Translations under genes and position numbers: made by a program
Shown: positions 8,245-17,265 of the stretch, piece after piece
Numbering within the stretch: the stretch's first letter is position 1
How the letters are laid out: every line of letters begins with the position of its first letter
Notes under the pieces: generated by a model
The model's input: the letters and a program-made list of their open reading frames with translations, nothing else
Databases searched by the model: none
What the model was told of the DNA's origin: nothing
Origin: Planctomycetota bacterium
GTDB lineage: Bacteria > Planctomycetota > Phycisphaerae > SM23-33
Assembly (NCBI GenBank): GCA_016235825.1
Contig: JACRIL010000217.1
Coordinates: forward strand, 1 to 39,640
Reading direction: 5' to 3'
Length of the DNA stretch: 39,640 nucleotides

Positions 8245-10083
8245 TTAAGATATTTTCGGGATCCGCCTGGGGTCTGCCTGCTGATGATGCCGCTGAAGCT
8301 GGTCCAGGACGTTATCATTCAGGCCGGATTGTTTCAGTTCCTGGACAGCCTTCTGGCTGCGGCGATATATCAGGTGCTGGACGGCTCCGTCGAGAGTGGT
8401 CTCGAAGTTCCCGCGTTTTTCGCCGGCATGGGCCAGATCGGCCACAAGGCTGCCCAGGTCGGCGATCTCCTGTGCGGCGAGGAGCTGGTCAATGCTTCCG
8501 CCGCCGGCGTGGCCAAGGTCCCAGAGCTTCCGGGCGACCCGCTGAAGATCGGGGCTGGTAAAGTCGGTCGGGTCGATCCGCTCGACGGCCGAATCGAACA
8601 AGTCATGGCGGTTGAGCAGGACTTCCAGGATGTCGCGCTGTGCCCTGTCTGCGGTTGTCTGCGAGGACTGATTGTCATGGGCTGGCGCCGCTGTCGGGTT
8701 GCTATCCGGGCCGGCCTGACCTGTCGGGGCGGCCTGGCTGCCGGACGGACGGGCGGGCTTGTTCACAAATCGGGCGAGCCGGCGCATCTGCTGCTGGAGG
8801 TCCGCCGGCGGAATGTTCAGCATATGCCCGATGTGCTGGGCGAGCTGGCCGCGGCGAATCTCGTCGATGGCCCCGTAAGCGGCCGATGCGACAACCAGAC
8901 GCAGAAAGTCGTCCAGCAACTGCCTCTGGAGGGCGAGATTTCCGCCGGCCTGGTCCCACTGCTGGCGGCGGCGGTTCCAGATGAACTGCAGCGCGTCTGG
9001 CGCCTGCCGGACGAGTTCGGCAAAGGCCTGCCCGCCGTGAGACAGCGTGTAATCGCACGGATCCTTGCCCGAAGGCACGGACGCGACGCGGACGTTCACC
9101 TGCTGGGCGACGAACAATTCTATCGACCGCTCGGCCGCCTTGATGCCGGCCTCATCGGAGTCGAAGAGGAGCACCACGTCCCTGGCGTATCGGCTGAGCA
9201 TGCGGACGTGCCGCTCCGTCAGGGCCGTGCCCAGCGTGGCGACCACGTTGGCGACGCCAGCCTGGTGCGGCATCAGTGCGTCCATGTATCCCTCGACCAC
9301 CACAGCCGTGCCGCTCTTGTCGATCGCCTGCCTGGCCCAGTTGAGGGCGTAAAGACTCGACGACTTGTCGAACAGCGGCGATTCGGGGCTGTTGAGATAC
9401 TTGGCCCGCTCGTCGGCGGCCAGGGCGCGGCCTCCAAACGCTATCACCCGGTCAGCCACGTCGAAGATCGGAAAGATCAGCCTGTTGCGGAACCTGTCGT
9501 AGCAGTTGTCCCTGCCCTCAGGCTTGACGACCAGTCCGGCCGCCATCAAAGCCCGCTGGCTGATGCCGTCTTTTGCGGCCGAGCGAATCAGGCCGTCCCA
9601 GAAATCGGGCGCATAGCCGATGCAATACTTCTCGATCGACTCATCCGTAATCCCCCTGCCGCGGATGTAGGCAATCGCGTCCGTGCCGCCGGCCGACCGC
9701 AGTTGCTGACTGAAAAATTCCATCGCATACCGCATGGTTCCAGCCATTTCTTTTCCGTCGGCCTGGCCGGGCGTCTGTTCCTGGGCGTCCTTGGGTATCG
9801 GTATTGCCGCCTGCTCAGCCAGCCGACGGACCGACTCGGGAAACGTCAGCTTTTCGTACAACATGACGAACTGGAAAACCCCTCCGCCGGCCCCGCACGA
9901 AAAGCACTTGAATATCTGCTTGACCGGCGAGACCGTCATCGACGGCTTGTGATCGTCATGGAACGGGCATAACCCCAGAAATTCCTTGCCGCTCTTCTTC
10001 AGGGCGATGAACCGTCCGATCAGGTCCACGATGTCCGTGGCTTGAGCCACCTGCCTTATGAACTGTTCCGAAAATCTGGTCAT
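8245..10083 (-). CDS. dnaG: DNA primase DnaG
   Basis: A 612-residue bacterial primase that makes RNA primers at the replication fork. The N-terminal zinc finger has C39, H42, C60 and C63 (LCPFHDDHKP then FKCFSCG). The RNA polymerase core and TOPRIM domain follow, with EGYMD at 264-268 and DSDEAG at 308-313 as metal-binding motifs. The C-terminal ~170 residues form the helicase-binding region, with low similarity as usual. The start at MTRFSEQF is chosen because it matches the family N-terminus; an upstream in-frame ATG at 10131 would overlap the methyltransferase gene. It lies 19 nt after that gene and upstream of rpoD. The length is normal and all key residues are present. Confidence 0.95.
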   Translation of the reverse strand: MTRFSEQFIRQVAQATDIVDLIGRFIALKKSGKEFLGLCPFHDDHKPSMTVSPVKQIFKCFSCGAGGGVFQFVMLYEKLTFPESVRRLAEQAAIPIPKDAQEQTPGQADGKEMAGTMRYAMEFFSQQLRSAGGTDAIAYIRGRGITDESIEKYCIGYAPDFWDGLIRSAAKDGISQRALMAAGLVVKPEGRDNCYDRFRNRLIFPIFDVADRVIAFGGRALAADERAKYLNSPESPLFDKSSSLYALNWARQAIDKSGTAVVVEGYMDALMPHQAGVANVVATLGTALTERHVRMLSRYARDVVLLFDSDEAGIKAAERSIELFVAQQVNVRVASVPSGKDPCDYTLSHGGQAFAELVRQAPDALQFIWNRRRQQWDQAGGNLALQRQLLDDFLRLVVASAAYGAIDEIRRGQLAQHIGHMLNIPPADLQQQMRRLARFVNKPARPSGSQAAPTGQAGPDSNPTAAPAHDNQSSQTTADRAQRDILEVLLNRHDLFDSAVERIDPTDFTSPDLQRVARKLWDLGHAGGGSIDQLLAAQEIADLGSLVADLAHAGEKRGNFETTLDGAVQHLIYRRSQKAVQELKQSGLNDNVLDQLQRHHQQADPRRIPKIS

Positions 10084-10102
10084 TCCTGCCAACCATCCAG
10101 CG

Positions 10103-11569
10103 TCATGCCAGTTTGTGTGCGATTTGCTCATCCAGTATTTCTTGCACAGTCAGAGGGACAATTATTATATGTTCCCGCTTGAAGAAATCCTGAATCTCCG
10201 CCAAGGCGTCTTTGCTGTATCCAAAGGCGACGAAAAGTCCCTTTTTCCGTTTGGCCCTTCTTAAAGCAGTCTCGAAGGCGTCAATTTCAGGCCGGCCCAC
10301 CTTGTCCTTCTGCTTGACCTGAACCGGATACCATTCGTCCATGAAATCCAATTGCCCCGCCTCTTCGCCAGTCTTTCCGGGCATGGCATCGGCAAGATAT
10401 ATCCTTCCATCTATGCCTTTATCTCCGACCTGTGCCTTGTTCGGCCTGCCGCCAATAGCGATAACCGCCCAATTCTCGAATTCAAAGTGCGGAAGTTCAC
10501 GCAGTTTCTCAATTGACCACGGCAGATCCCGCACGACAAATCCTCGCCCGTTGCGCCACAACGCCTCATCCTCCTGGATGTGCGAAACATCTCTCAACCG
10601 TTTGGCCATCACGCGGCATGCGGTCGGAGATATGTCTATGCCGATCCACTGTCTGCCGAGGTTTTCCGCCGCCACCAGCGCCGTTCCGCAACCGCAGAAG
10701 GCGTCCAGCACGATGTCGTTCTCGTTGCTGCTGGCCTTGATGATGCGCTCAAGAAGCGCCAGAGGCTTCTGCGTGGGATAGCCGAGACGCTCCGCCGCAG
10801 CGCTGTTCAGAGGCTCGATATCGGTCCAGATATCGCCAATGTCTATGCTCGTTAGGTCTTTAAGATACGTCTTCAAACGAGGCATTCCGCCCTTGGAAAA
10901 CGCGATACGACCTTTTGCCAATAGGTCATCAACACCCTCCTGATCATACATCCAGTGCCTCCCCTTGGGAGGAGCAATCTCTTTGTCTCCAAAACGCCGC
11001 AGCGGCCCTTCACCGGCGCCGCTAAAGTCGGAGACACGATAGAGGCCGTTCTCATCTTCCATCAAATCGTGCCCGCGGACATTCTCTGCTGTTTGAACAA
11101 CCTTCGGAGGCTTCCATGTCCAGTCAGCACCGTTTGCGTAGAGGAATAGAACGTCGTGTATCCGCGGATATTGACGCTCGCTCTTTCGGCCGGATGTGCG
11201 TTTCCAGACGATTTCATTCAGGAAGCTATTCTCGCCAAAGATTTGATCCAGCATGACCTTGACGTAGTGGGAGGCGTGCCAGTCGCAGTGGTAGTAGAAA
11301 CTGCCGGTCTTTTTGAGGACGCGGGCCAGTTCGTCGCAGCGAGGACGCATGAACTCGATATAGGCTTGCGTGCTGGCATGGCGATCCTCAAATGCCCGTT
11401 TTTCTTTTGTCTCGCCCCAGAAGACCTCATAGTTGCGGTTGGAATTGAATGGCGGGTCGATGTAGATGAGATCGACGCAAGCGTCAGGCAGATTCCGGAG
11501 TTGTTCAAGGCAATCGCCGCAGTAGACTACACTGGTATCCACCAGTTTGGATGGCTTGCGCTTTGTCAT
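10103..11569 (-). CDS. Fused DNA methyltransferase and Mrr-like restriction nuclease
   Basis: A 488-residue protein with two domains. Residues 10-330 are a beta-class amino-methyltransferase (N6-adenine or N4-cytosine): motif IV is DPPF at 38-41, and the AdoMet-binding motif I, FCGCGT, comes later at 291-296, the order expected for the beta class. Residues ~360-480 look like a PD-(D/E)xK nuclease of the Mrr type, with GDKGIDGRIY (D387), then VQVKQ (Q417 and K419) and a following helix. Both activities on one chain suggest a self-contained restriction-modification enzyme, or a methyltransferase with a DNA-repair-like nuclease domain. The start is backed by GGAAAGG 8 nt before the ATG. No separate specificity subunit or second methyltransferase is nearby. 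It sits directly upstream of dnaG. Confidence 0.88.
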   Translation of the reverse strand: MTKRKPSKLVDTSVVYCGDCLEQLRNLPDACVDLIYIDPPFNSNRNYEVFWGETKEKRAFEDRHASTQAYIEFMRPRCDELARVLKKTGSFYYHCDWHASHYVKVMLDQIFGENSFLNEIVWKRTSGRKSERQYPRIHDVLFLYANGADWTWKPPKVVQTAENVRGHDLMEDENGLYRVSDFSGAGEGPLRRFGDKEIAPPKGRHWMYDQEGVDDLLAKGRIAFSKGGMPRLKTYLKDLTSIDIGDIWTDIEPLNSAAAERLGYPTQKPLALLERIIKASSNENDIVLDAFCGCGTALVAAENLGRQWIGIDISPTACRVMAKRLRDVSHIQEDEALWRNGRGFVVRDLPWSIEKLRELPHFEFENWAVIAIGGRPNKAQVGDKGIDGRIYLADAMPGKTGEEAGQLDFMDEWYPVQVKQKDKVGRPEIDAFETALRRAKRKKGLFVAFGYSKDALAEIQDFFKREHIIIVPLTVQEILDEQIAHKLA

Positions 11570-11719
11570 CGCCGGACCTTTCCTGAAAAACCTTCTGAGC
11601 CGGATTTTACCTGAGACGCCATCGTCAAATCCACCAGTATTGCCCTGCTTGTTGGCCGAAAAATCGGACATGGGCGTTATCTGACGGATCGCAGTGGGGA
11701 AATTGGAGTGCGAATTGTT

Positions 11720-12496
11720 TCAACCACTGTCGCGCTCGATCTGTGCGGCAAGTCCGGCAATGACTGCCTTTCGCCATGCGTGGGCAAGTTCCGCCGGCGC
11801 GCGGCGCGGATTGAACTCGGCCGGCACGGTAGGGGAACTGTGAAGGATGCCCGTGGCGGCGACGGACAGTTCGCCTTCGGGCTGCTCGTCCAGATCGACC
11901 AGTTCCGGGCGGAAGGCCATGAGCTGCAGCGTCTCGGACATGCCAGCGTGGCCGCCTATTCTCAAGCAGTCGCCTTCCCACCCTTTGCGATCCACCTTTG
12001 AATGGGAATGAGTCAGCAGGAGTCTGGCGGTAAAACCGTCTCCGCTGGCGGCCTTGCAGATTTCATCAAGCGTCGGGGCCTGTCCGACTCCGCCGTGGGT
12101 GTTGATGACGTAGGCGCGGCGGAAACCCGTGCCCCGCATCGCCGCCAGGCGGGCGGCGACTGCCTTCCGCAACTCATCCGCCTCGACATATTCGCTGACG
12201 ACAGGCAGGCCGGGGAAACGCATGCCGAAAACTTTCGCGTCGGCCGGCAGCCCCATGGTCTCCTTGAACTTCGGGCTTCGCCACTCGTCCAGACCCATGG
12301 ATATGCAGCGGCAGCAGGCGCAGCCTATCCGCTGGGCCACCGCGCGGGCCGCGGCCTCCGCGATCAGACCGTCGCACCCGACCGGCAGATGCCACGAGTG
12401 CCACTCGAACAGCGGCGAGACAGGGACCAGGACGATCCCCGGATTCTCAGTCAGCGCCTTGATGTCCCGCGGCCGCATCTCTTCTATGGTCAGCAT
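11720..12496 (-). CDS. Creatininase-family amidohydrolase
   Basis: A 258-residue member of the creatininase/MftE-type metallo-amidohydrolase family. The family metal-binding motifs are recognisable although altered: EWHSWHLPVGCD (about 31-42) stands for the usual E-x-H-G-x-H-L-P-x-x-T-D, INTHGG corresponds to the NGHGGN motif, and GHAGMSET carries the HAG-x-x-ET motif. The first two deviate from consensus (SW for GP, THGG for GHGG), so the substrate may differ from creatinine. An AGGAG 6 nt upstream supports the ATG. It is transcribed divergently from the beta-glucuronidase gene with 166 nt between them. The physiological substrate is unknown; family members act on creatinine, formamides in flavin and riboflavin pathways, or peptides. 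Confidence 0.85.
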   Translation of the reverse strand: MLTIEEMRPRDIKALTENPGIVLVPVSPLFEWHSWHLPVGCDGLIAEAAARAVAQRIGCACCRCISMGLDEWRSPKFKETMGLPADAKVFGMRFPGLPVVSEYVEADELRKAVAARLAAMRGTGFRRAYVINTHGGVGQAPTLDEICKAASGDGFTARLLLTHSHSKVDRKGWEGDCLRIGGHAGMSETLQLMAFRPELVDLDEQPEGELSVAATGILHSSPTVPAEFNPRRAPAELAHAWRKAVIAGLAAQIERDSG

Positions 12497-12662
12497 GTTT
12501 GCTCCTGTCTTTGGATGAACATTCGCAGATTTGGGATTATATCAACGCCCGCGATTTGCGGCCTGCAAATTCTGAAAATCCTGTACAGCAAAATGAATTT
12601 GATTATCATTCTGAAATCCCGAAACAAATTTCTCATTCACACCGGACAGAAAGGAACGAGAC

Positions 12663-14444
12663 ATGCTATATCCCCGCCAGAGCGTCAGCAGGCAGTTGAT
12701 CGATCTTTGCGGCATCTGGGATTTTAAGGCCGACGGCAAAGGCGCCGGCCGGGCCGAAAAGTGGTTTTCACGGAAACTCGCCGGGCAAATCCCCATGCCC
12801 GTGCCAGCCAGCTACAACGATATAACCCAAGACGCCGGCCTCCGCGACCACGTCGGCGAGGTCTGGTACCAGCGGGAGTTTTTCGTGCCGGCCGCGTGGA
12901 AGGGCCTGCGGATCGTGCTGCGGGTCGATAGCGCTACGCATCACGCGACCGTCTGGGTCAACGGCAAGCAGGTCGCCAAACACAAGGGCGGGTACATGCC
13001 CTTCGAGGCCGACCTGTCGGACAAGGTCGATTATGCGGGGCCGAACCGCGTTGCCATCGCCGTCAGCAACGTGCTGGACTACACCTGCATCCCGCCGGGC
13101 GAGGTCAAGACGGAAGAGCACCCGTGGGGCACGATCAAGTGGCAGGAATATTTTCACGACTTCTTCAACTACGCCGGCCTGCACAGGCAGGTGCGACTCT
13201 ACTGCACGCCCAAGGTCCGAATCGACGACGTTACCGTAACAACGGATATAAAAGGTCCCGCCGGACTGGTGAATTACGAGGTCGCGGTGGCCGGCGGGCG
13301 CAGGCCCGTCGCGGTTAAACTCTTTGACGCCGCGGGCAGGTGCGTCGCACAAGGCCAGGGTGCGGCCGGGCAGCTAAAAATCCCCAGCGCCAAACTTTGG
13401 TCGCCAGACGAGCCGAATCTGTATCGCATGGAGATCTGCACGCTCGACCGGACCGGCCGGCCGGAAGATGTGTACAGCCTCAACATCGGCATCCGCACCG
13501 TGCAGGTCAAAGGCGGGCGGTTCCTGCTCAACGGCAGGCCGTTCTACTTCAAGGGCTGCTGCAAGCACGAGGACTCCGACATCCGCGGCAAGGGCCTCGA
13601 CCACGCCCTCAACGTCAAGGATTTCAACCTGCTCAAGTGGATGGGCGCCAACTCGGTGCGGACCAGCCACTATCCGTATTCCGAGGAATTCATGGACCTG
13701 GCCGACCGGTTCGGCATCGCCGTCATCGACGAGTCGCCAGCCGTGGGGATGATAACATTCAACAAGCCGGCGTCGTTCTTCACGGAGCGCGCGACCAGCC
13801 CCGCCCTGCTGGAGCACCATCTCCAGGTCATGTCGGAACTGGTCCGCCGCGACAGGAACCACCCGTGCGTGTTCATGTGGAGCGTCTGCAACGAGCCGGC
13901 CAGCGACGACAGGGCCGCCCGGCCGTATTTCAGAAAGGTCGTCGAACGCACCCGCGGGCTGGACCCCACCCGGCCGGTTACAGGCGTGCTGTGCGTCGGC
14001 TGGGACAAGGAGCAGACAGCCGACCTCTACGACGTGGTCTGCATCAACCGATATCACGGCTGGTACTGGCATCCGGGTAATCTGGAGATGATCGCACCGT
14101 CGATGACCCACGAATTCCGGCAGTGGCACAAGCGGTTCGGCAAGCCGGTCTTCCTCACCGAGTTCGGGGCCGACACCGTCCACGGCCTGCACAGCGACCC
14201 GCCGCTCCAGTTCACCGAGGAATTCCAGTCCGCGTTTTACCGCGAATACCACAAGGCCATCGACGACTGCGACTTCGTCATCGGCGAGCACGCATGGGTC
14301 TTCTCCGACTTCCAGACAAAACAGACAGTCCATCGCGTCGTCGGAAACCGCAAGGGCGTCTTCACCCGCCAGCGGCAGCCCAAGGCCGCCGCACATCTCC
14401 TGCGAACCCGCTGGCTCAATTTAAAAAAATATCCTAAAAAGTAG
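12663..14444 (+). CDS. uidA: Beta-glucuronidase, glycoside hydrolase family 2
   Basis: A 593-residue retaining glycosidase. The N-terminal jelly-roll sugar-binding domain (10-180) is followed by an immunoglobulin-like domain (about 183-280) and a TIM barrel (about 285-590). The acid/base is E411 in CNEP and the nucleophile is E500 in TEFGAD. The C-terminal NxKG motif (N562, K564 in GNRKGVFTRQRQPK) is the signature by which glucuronidases recognise the carboxylate, so glucuronide rather than galactoside is the likely substrate. There is no signal peptide, which suggests cytoplasmic hydrolysis of imported glucuronides. AAAGGA 9 nt upstream supports the ATG. Length and architecture match E. coli UidA closely. 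Confidence 0.93.
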   Translation: MLYPRQSVSRQLIDLCGIWDFKADGKGAGRAEKWFSRKLAGQIPMPVPASYNDITQDAGLRDHVGEVWYQREFFVPAAWKGLRIVLRVDSATHHATVWVNGKQVAKHKGGYMPFEADLSDKVDYAGPNRVAIAVSNVLDYTCIPPGEVKTEEHPWGTIKWQEYFHDFFNYAGLHRQVRLYCTPKVRIDDVTVTTDIKGPAGLVNYEVAVAGGRRPVAVKLFDAAGRCVAQGQGAAGQLKIPSAKLWSPDEPNLYRMEICTLDRTGRPEDVYSLNIGIRTVQVKGGRFLLNGRPFYFKGCCKHEDSDIRGKGLDHALNVKDFNLLKWMGANSVRTSHYPYSEEFMDLADRFGIAVIDESPAVGMITFNKPASFFTERATSPALLEHHLQVMSELVRRDRNHPCVFMWSVCNEPASDDRAARPYFRKVVERTRGLDPTRPVTGVLCVGWDKEQTADLYDVVCINRYHGWYWHPGNLEMIAPSMTHEFRQWHKRFGKPVFLTEFGADTVHGLHSDPPLQFTEEFQSAFYREYHKAIDDCDFVIGEHAWVFSDFQTKQTVHRVVGNRKGVFTRQRQPKAAAHLLRTRWLNLKKYPKK

Positions 14445-14540
14445 GGCGTGCAACTTTTGCTCGGCGTAGCGGTTTAGCCGCGAAGCCGGCTTGTTGCACG
14501 CGGGGAAAATCATGTCGCGCAACAAGTTGCGCGACCTACT
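14445..14540. repeat. REP-type inverted pair after the beta-glucuronidase gene
   Basis: GTAGGGCGTGCAACTT on the plus strand at about 14442-14457 is mirrored by AAGTTGCGCGACCTAC at about 14524-14539, so two related units face each other. Each contains its own small hairpin (GTTGCACGC pairing with GCGTGCAAC, and GTCGCGCAAC pairing with GTTGCGCGAC). It may serve as an mRNA 3' end. The right unit overlaps the stop codon of the gene relic that follows. Confidence 0.65.
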
Positions 14541-14667
14541 TACGCGTGATCTTGTAGAGATGGACCTCGTAGGCTTTGAAATCGTCGGCGAACTTGCCGG
14601 CGGACACGTCGATCTTGCGGCCTTCGCCGAGGACCTCGGCTACGGCCTTGTCCGGCGGAACTTTCGG
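14536..14667 (-). pseudogene. C-terminal relic of a glycoside-hydrolase-like gene
   Basis: On the minus strand a short open frame of 43 codons encodes a convincing protein tail containing VLGEGRKIDVSAGKFADDF and then AYEVHLYKI before a TAG stop. This pattern is the typical last beta-strand of the C-terminal beta-sandwich of planctomycete and Bacteroidetes-type glycosidases. It is preceded in frame by a stop codon at 14668-14670, and no upstream part of the gene exists in the 344 nt gap. It therefore looks like the end of a deleted gene. The exact glycosidase family cannot be told. Confidence 0.6.
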
Positions 14668-14748
14668 TCACGCCGGACGAGTTGGCGAAGCCGGAACGCC
14701 CGCGACACATTTTCAATGGGCTGCTATGGCGTTTTGGCTGGAGATTCG

Positions 14749-14754
14749 TACAAT
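14749..14754 (+). promoter_or_regulatory. Putative -10 box upstream of the M16 operon
   Basis: TACAAT lies 34 nt before the chosen TTG start codon. No good -35 is present. The box is within the extended frame that begins at ATG 14726, which argues that translation starts downstream, at TTG 14789. Confidence 0.33.
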
Positions 14755-14788
14755 AGCCGGACTTTCAGAAACAGATAGCGAGATCAAC

Positions 14789-16039
14789 TTGGCGGAAAAA
14801 TTTCATACAAAGACATTTGCGAACGGGCTGACGCTGCTTGCCCAGGAAATGGACAACGTCGGTTCGGCGGCGATGACGTTCCAGTCGCCGGCCGGGGCGT
14901 CGCACGATCCCGATGCGATCGCCGGGGCTGGATATGTGGCGTACGAATGGTTCTTCCGGGGCGCCGGGGCCATGGACAGCCGGGCGCTCAACGGCGCCCT
15001 CGACGGCCTGGGCTGCCAGCATCACGAGTACGTAACAAGTTCGCATGTCGTCTTCGGCGCCAGCCAACTCGGCCGAAACCTCGCCGCCGTGCTGAAGATT
15101 TACGCCGACATACTTCGCCGCCCGCGGCTGGAGGACGCCAACTTCGGCCCCTGCCGCGAGCTTGCCGTCCAGGACCTTCGCAATCTTCAGGACGAGCCGG
15201 CCAGCCGGTGCAACATGCTGCTGCGTGAGAAATTCTATCCGCAGCCGCTGGGCAGGTGCGTCTACGGCAGCGAGCAGAGCCTGGCCGCAATGACGCCCGA
15301 GCGGCTGAGGGAACACATTGGCGGACGATTCGGCCCTGCCGGCGCGGTGCTGGCCGTTGCCGGCAACATCAACTGGGACTCGCTGGCCGGTCTGGTCGGC
15401 GACCTCCTGGGCGACTGGCCCGCGCAGAAGCAGACCTCGCCGGTAAAGCCGGTTCAGGCAGGCGGCGTTCTGCATGTGCCGAAGGATTCCGCCCAGATGC
15501 ACATCGGCCTGGCCCACAAGGCCGTGCCCTTCGCCGACAAGCGCAGCTACGCGGCCCGGCTGGCCCAAACGGTTCTCTCGGGCGGCATGAGCAGCCGGCT
15601 TTTCACCGAGGTCCGCGAGAAACGGGCCTTGGTCTACCAGGTCGGTTGCAGTTACAACAGTCTGAAGAACCACGCCGGAATGCTCACCTACGCCGGCACG
15701 CGCCCGGAACTAGCCCAGCAGACGCTCGATGTTACGGTCGGCGAGCTGCGGCGGCTGGCCGACGGAATCGAGCCGCAGGAAATGGATCGCGCCAAAGTGC
15801 AGCTCCGCAGCAGCCTGGTGATGCACGGCGAATCAACTTCCGCCCGGGCCGGCGCGCTGGCGTCGGACTGGCATCATCTGGGCCGGCTCCGCGGACTGGA
15901 TGAAATACTTGGCGAGGTCCGCAAGGTAACCATCGACGACGTGATCTCGTATCTGCGGCAGTTCCCAGCCGAAGGCCTGACGATGGTCGTGATAGGCCCG
16001 CGGGAACTGGACGCCTCAATTTTGGGAGGCCGGCGCTAA
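14789..16039 (+). CDS. M16-family protein, catalytically inactive subunit
   Basis: A 416-residue insulinase/MPP-like protein that lacks the zinc site. Where active members have HFLEH, this one has YVAYE (residues 49-53). It keeps the C-terminal R/Y substrate-binding pair region, SSRLFTEVREKRALVYQVG. This is the profile of the non-catalytic partner in two-chain M16 peptidases. The TTG start (MAEKFHTKTFANGL) is inferred from the family N-terminus; an ATG 21 codons upstream is alternative but overlaps a likely -10 box. Its stop overlaps the next gene by 1 nt (TAATG), so the two subunits are made together. There is no signal peptide, so a cytoplasmic complex is expected unless exported otherwise. 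Confidence 0.88.
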   Translation: MAEKFHTKTFANGLTLLAQEMDNVGSAAMTFQSPAGASHDPDAIAGAGYVAYEWFFRGAGAMDSRALNGALDGLGCQHHEYVTSSHVVFGASQLGRNLAAVLKIYADILRRPRLEDANFGPCRELAVQDLRNLQDEPASRCNMLLREKFYPQPLGRCVYGSEQSLAAMTPERLREHIGGRFGPAGAVLAVAGNINWDSLAGLVGDLLGDWPAQKQTSPVKPVQAGGVLHVPKDSAQMHIGLAHKAVPFADKRSYAARLAQTVLSGGMSSRLFTEVREKRALVYQVGCSYNSLKNHAGMLTYAGTRPELAQQTLDVTVGELRRLADGIEPQEMDRAKVQLRSSLVMHGESTSARAGALASDWHHLGRLRGLDEILGEVRKVTIDDVISYLRQFPAEGLTMVVIGPRELDASILGGRR

Positions 16040-17265
16040 TGAAATTCGAGCACACCCAGCTCGCAAACGGCCTGATGATAATCGGCGAGGTGAACCCTTC
16101 GGCGGCGTCGATGGCGGCGGGCTTCTTCGTCCGCACCGGCAGCCGCGACGAGACGCCCGACATCGCCGGCGCCAGCCATTTCCTCGAACACATGATGTTC
16201 AAGGGGTCGTCCCGCCGCAGCCCATTCGACATCAACCGGGACTTCGACGCCATCGGCGCCAATTACAACGCAGCCACGTCCGAGGAAAACACGGTCTACC
16301 ACGGGGCCGTCCTGCCGGAATTCGATCAGAAGCTGCTGGACATACTGGCCGACATGCTGCGGCCGGCCCTGAGGCAGGATGACTTTGACACCGAGAAAAA
16401 CGTCATACTTGAGGAGATCGCCCGCTACGAGGACATGCCGCGCTTTAGGGTCTATGACAAGCTGATGTCGGAATTTTTCGCCGGCCACCCGCTGGGCCAG
16501 AGCGTGCTGGGCACGAGGCAGTCGATAGGCGGCCTGACGAGCGGACAGATGCGGGATTATTTCGACAGGCGATACTCGCCCGACAACATCACGGCCGTCG
16601 GCGTGGGCAATTTCGACTTCGGGCGGTTCGTGAGCAAAATAGACGACTTATGCCATGAATGGCGGCCGGCCCAGACTTCAAGGGCGATCCCGCCGCCGCC
16701 CAACGGGCGCAGGCGACGCGTCATTGTCGACCGCAAGCTGGTCCGCGAGCAGGTCGGGCTGATGATAGCCGGCCCGGCGGCCCAGGACGACAGGCGTTAC
16801 GCGGCCAGCCTGGCGGCCGCCATTGCCGGCGACGACACCGGCAGCAGGCTCTATTACGCGCTGGTCGAGCCGGCCATCGCCGACGAGGCCGCCGTCGAGT
16901 ATAACCCGATGGATCAGGCCGGCGTTTTCCTGACGGCCATCTCCGCCGAGCCGGCGCAGGCCAAAAAGGCCGTCAATATCGCCCTCGACGAGTTCGGCAA
17001 ACTCCGCTCCGGCGGCCCGACCGAAGATGAGCTTTCCGCCGCCAAGAACAAAATAGCTTCCGGCGCCGCCATCCAGGGCGAACTGCCGATGGGTCGGCTG
17101 GCCGCGGTCGGCTTCGATTGGATATATCGCAAGCAGTATTTGCCGCTGGCCGGCCACATCGACTGCCTCCTGGCCGTTACAAAAGACCAGGTGATGGACG
17201 TGCTGCGGCAATACGACCTTTCGGCCCCGACAATGGTTTCTCTGGGGCCTCTGGAGGCGATCTGA
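16039..17265 (+). CDS. M16-family zinc peptidase, active subunit
   Basis: A 408-residue peptidase of the M16B type. The inverted zinc motif HFLEH is at H47, E50 and H51, and the distal glutamate ligand lies in NVILEEIARYED (E125 or E126), at the expected distance. The C-terminal region has SRLYYALVEPA without the usual charged R/Y context, complementing the inactive partner just upstream. Together they should form a clam-shell heterodimer that degrades or processes small unfolded peptides. It is tightly coupled on both sides: a 1 nt overlap with the upstream subunit and a 1 nt overlap (TGATG) with murD. No signal peptide is evident. Confidence 0.93.
   Translation: MKFEHTQLANGLMIIGEVNPSAASMAAGFFVRTGSRDETPDIAGASHFLEHMMFKGSSRRSPFDINRDFDAIGANYNAATSEENTVYHGAVLPEFDQKLLDILADMLRPALRQDDFDTEKNVILEEIARYEDMPRFRVYDKLMSEFFAGHPLGQSVLGTRQSIGGLTSGQMRDYFDRRYSPDNITAVGVGNFDFGRFVSKIDDLCHEWRPAQTSRAIPPPPNGRRRRVIVDRKLVREQVGLMIAGPAAQDDRRYAASLAAAIAGDDTGSRLYYALVEPAIADEAAVEYNPMDQAGVFLTAISAEPAQAKKAVNIALDEFGKLRSGGPTEDELSAAKNKIASGAAIQGELPMGRLAAVGFDWIYRKQYLPLAGHIDCLLAVTKDQVMDVLRQYDLSAPTMVSLGPLEAI

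Noticed and set aside
10084..10131. Longer DnaG start at 10131.
   Set aside because: It would overlap the methyltransferase gene, and the family N-terminus begins at MTRFSEQF.
12592..12613. Fur-box-like sequence (AATGATAATCA on the minus strand) between the creatininase and beta-glucuronidase genes.
   Set aside because: Only partial agreement with the 19 bp consensus, and neither neighbour is an iron gene.
14726..14788. ATG start of the first M16 gene 21 codons upstream.
   Set aside because: It overlaps a probable -10 box and adds residues not typical of M16 N-termini; it remains possible.
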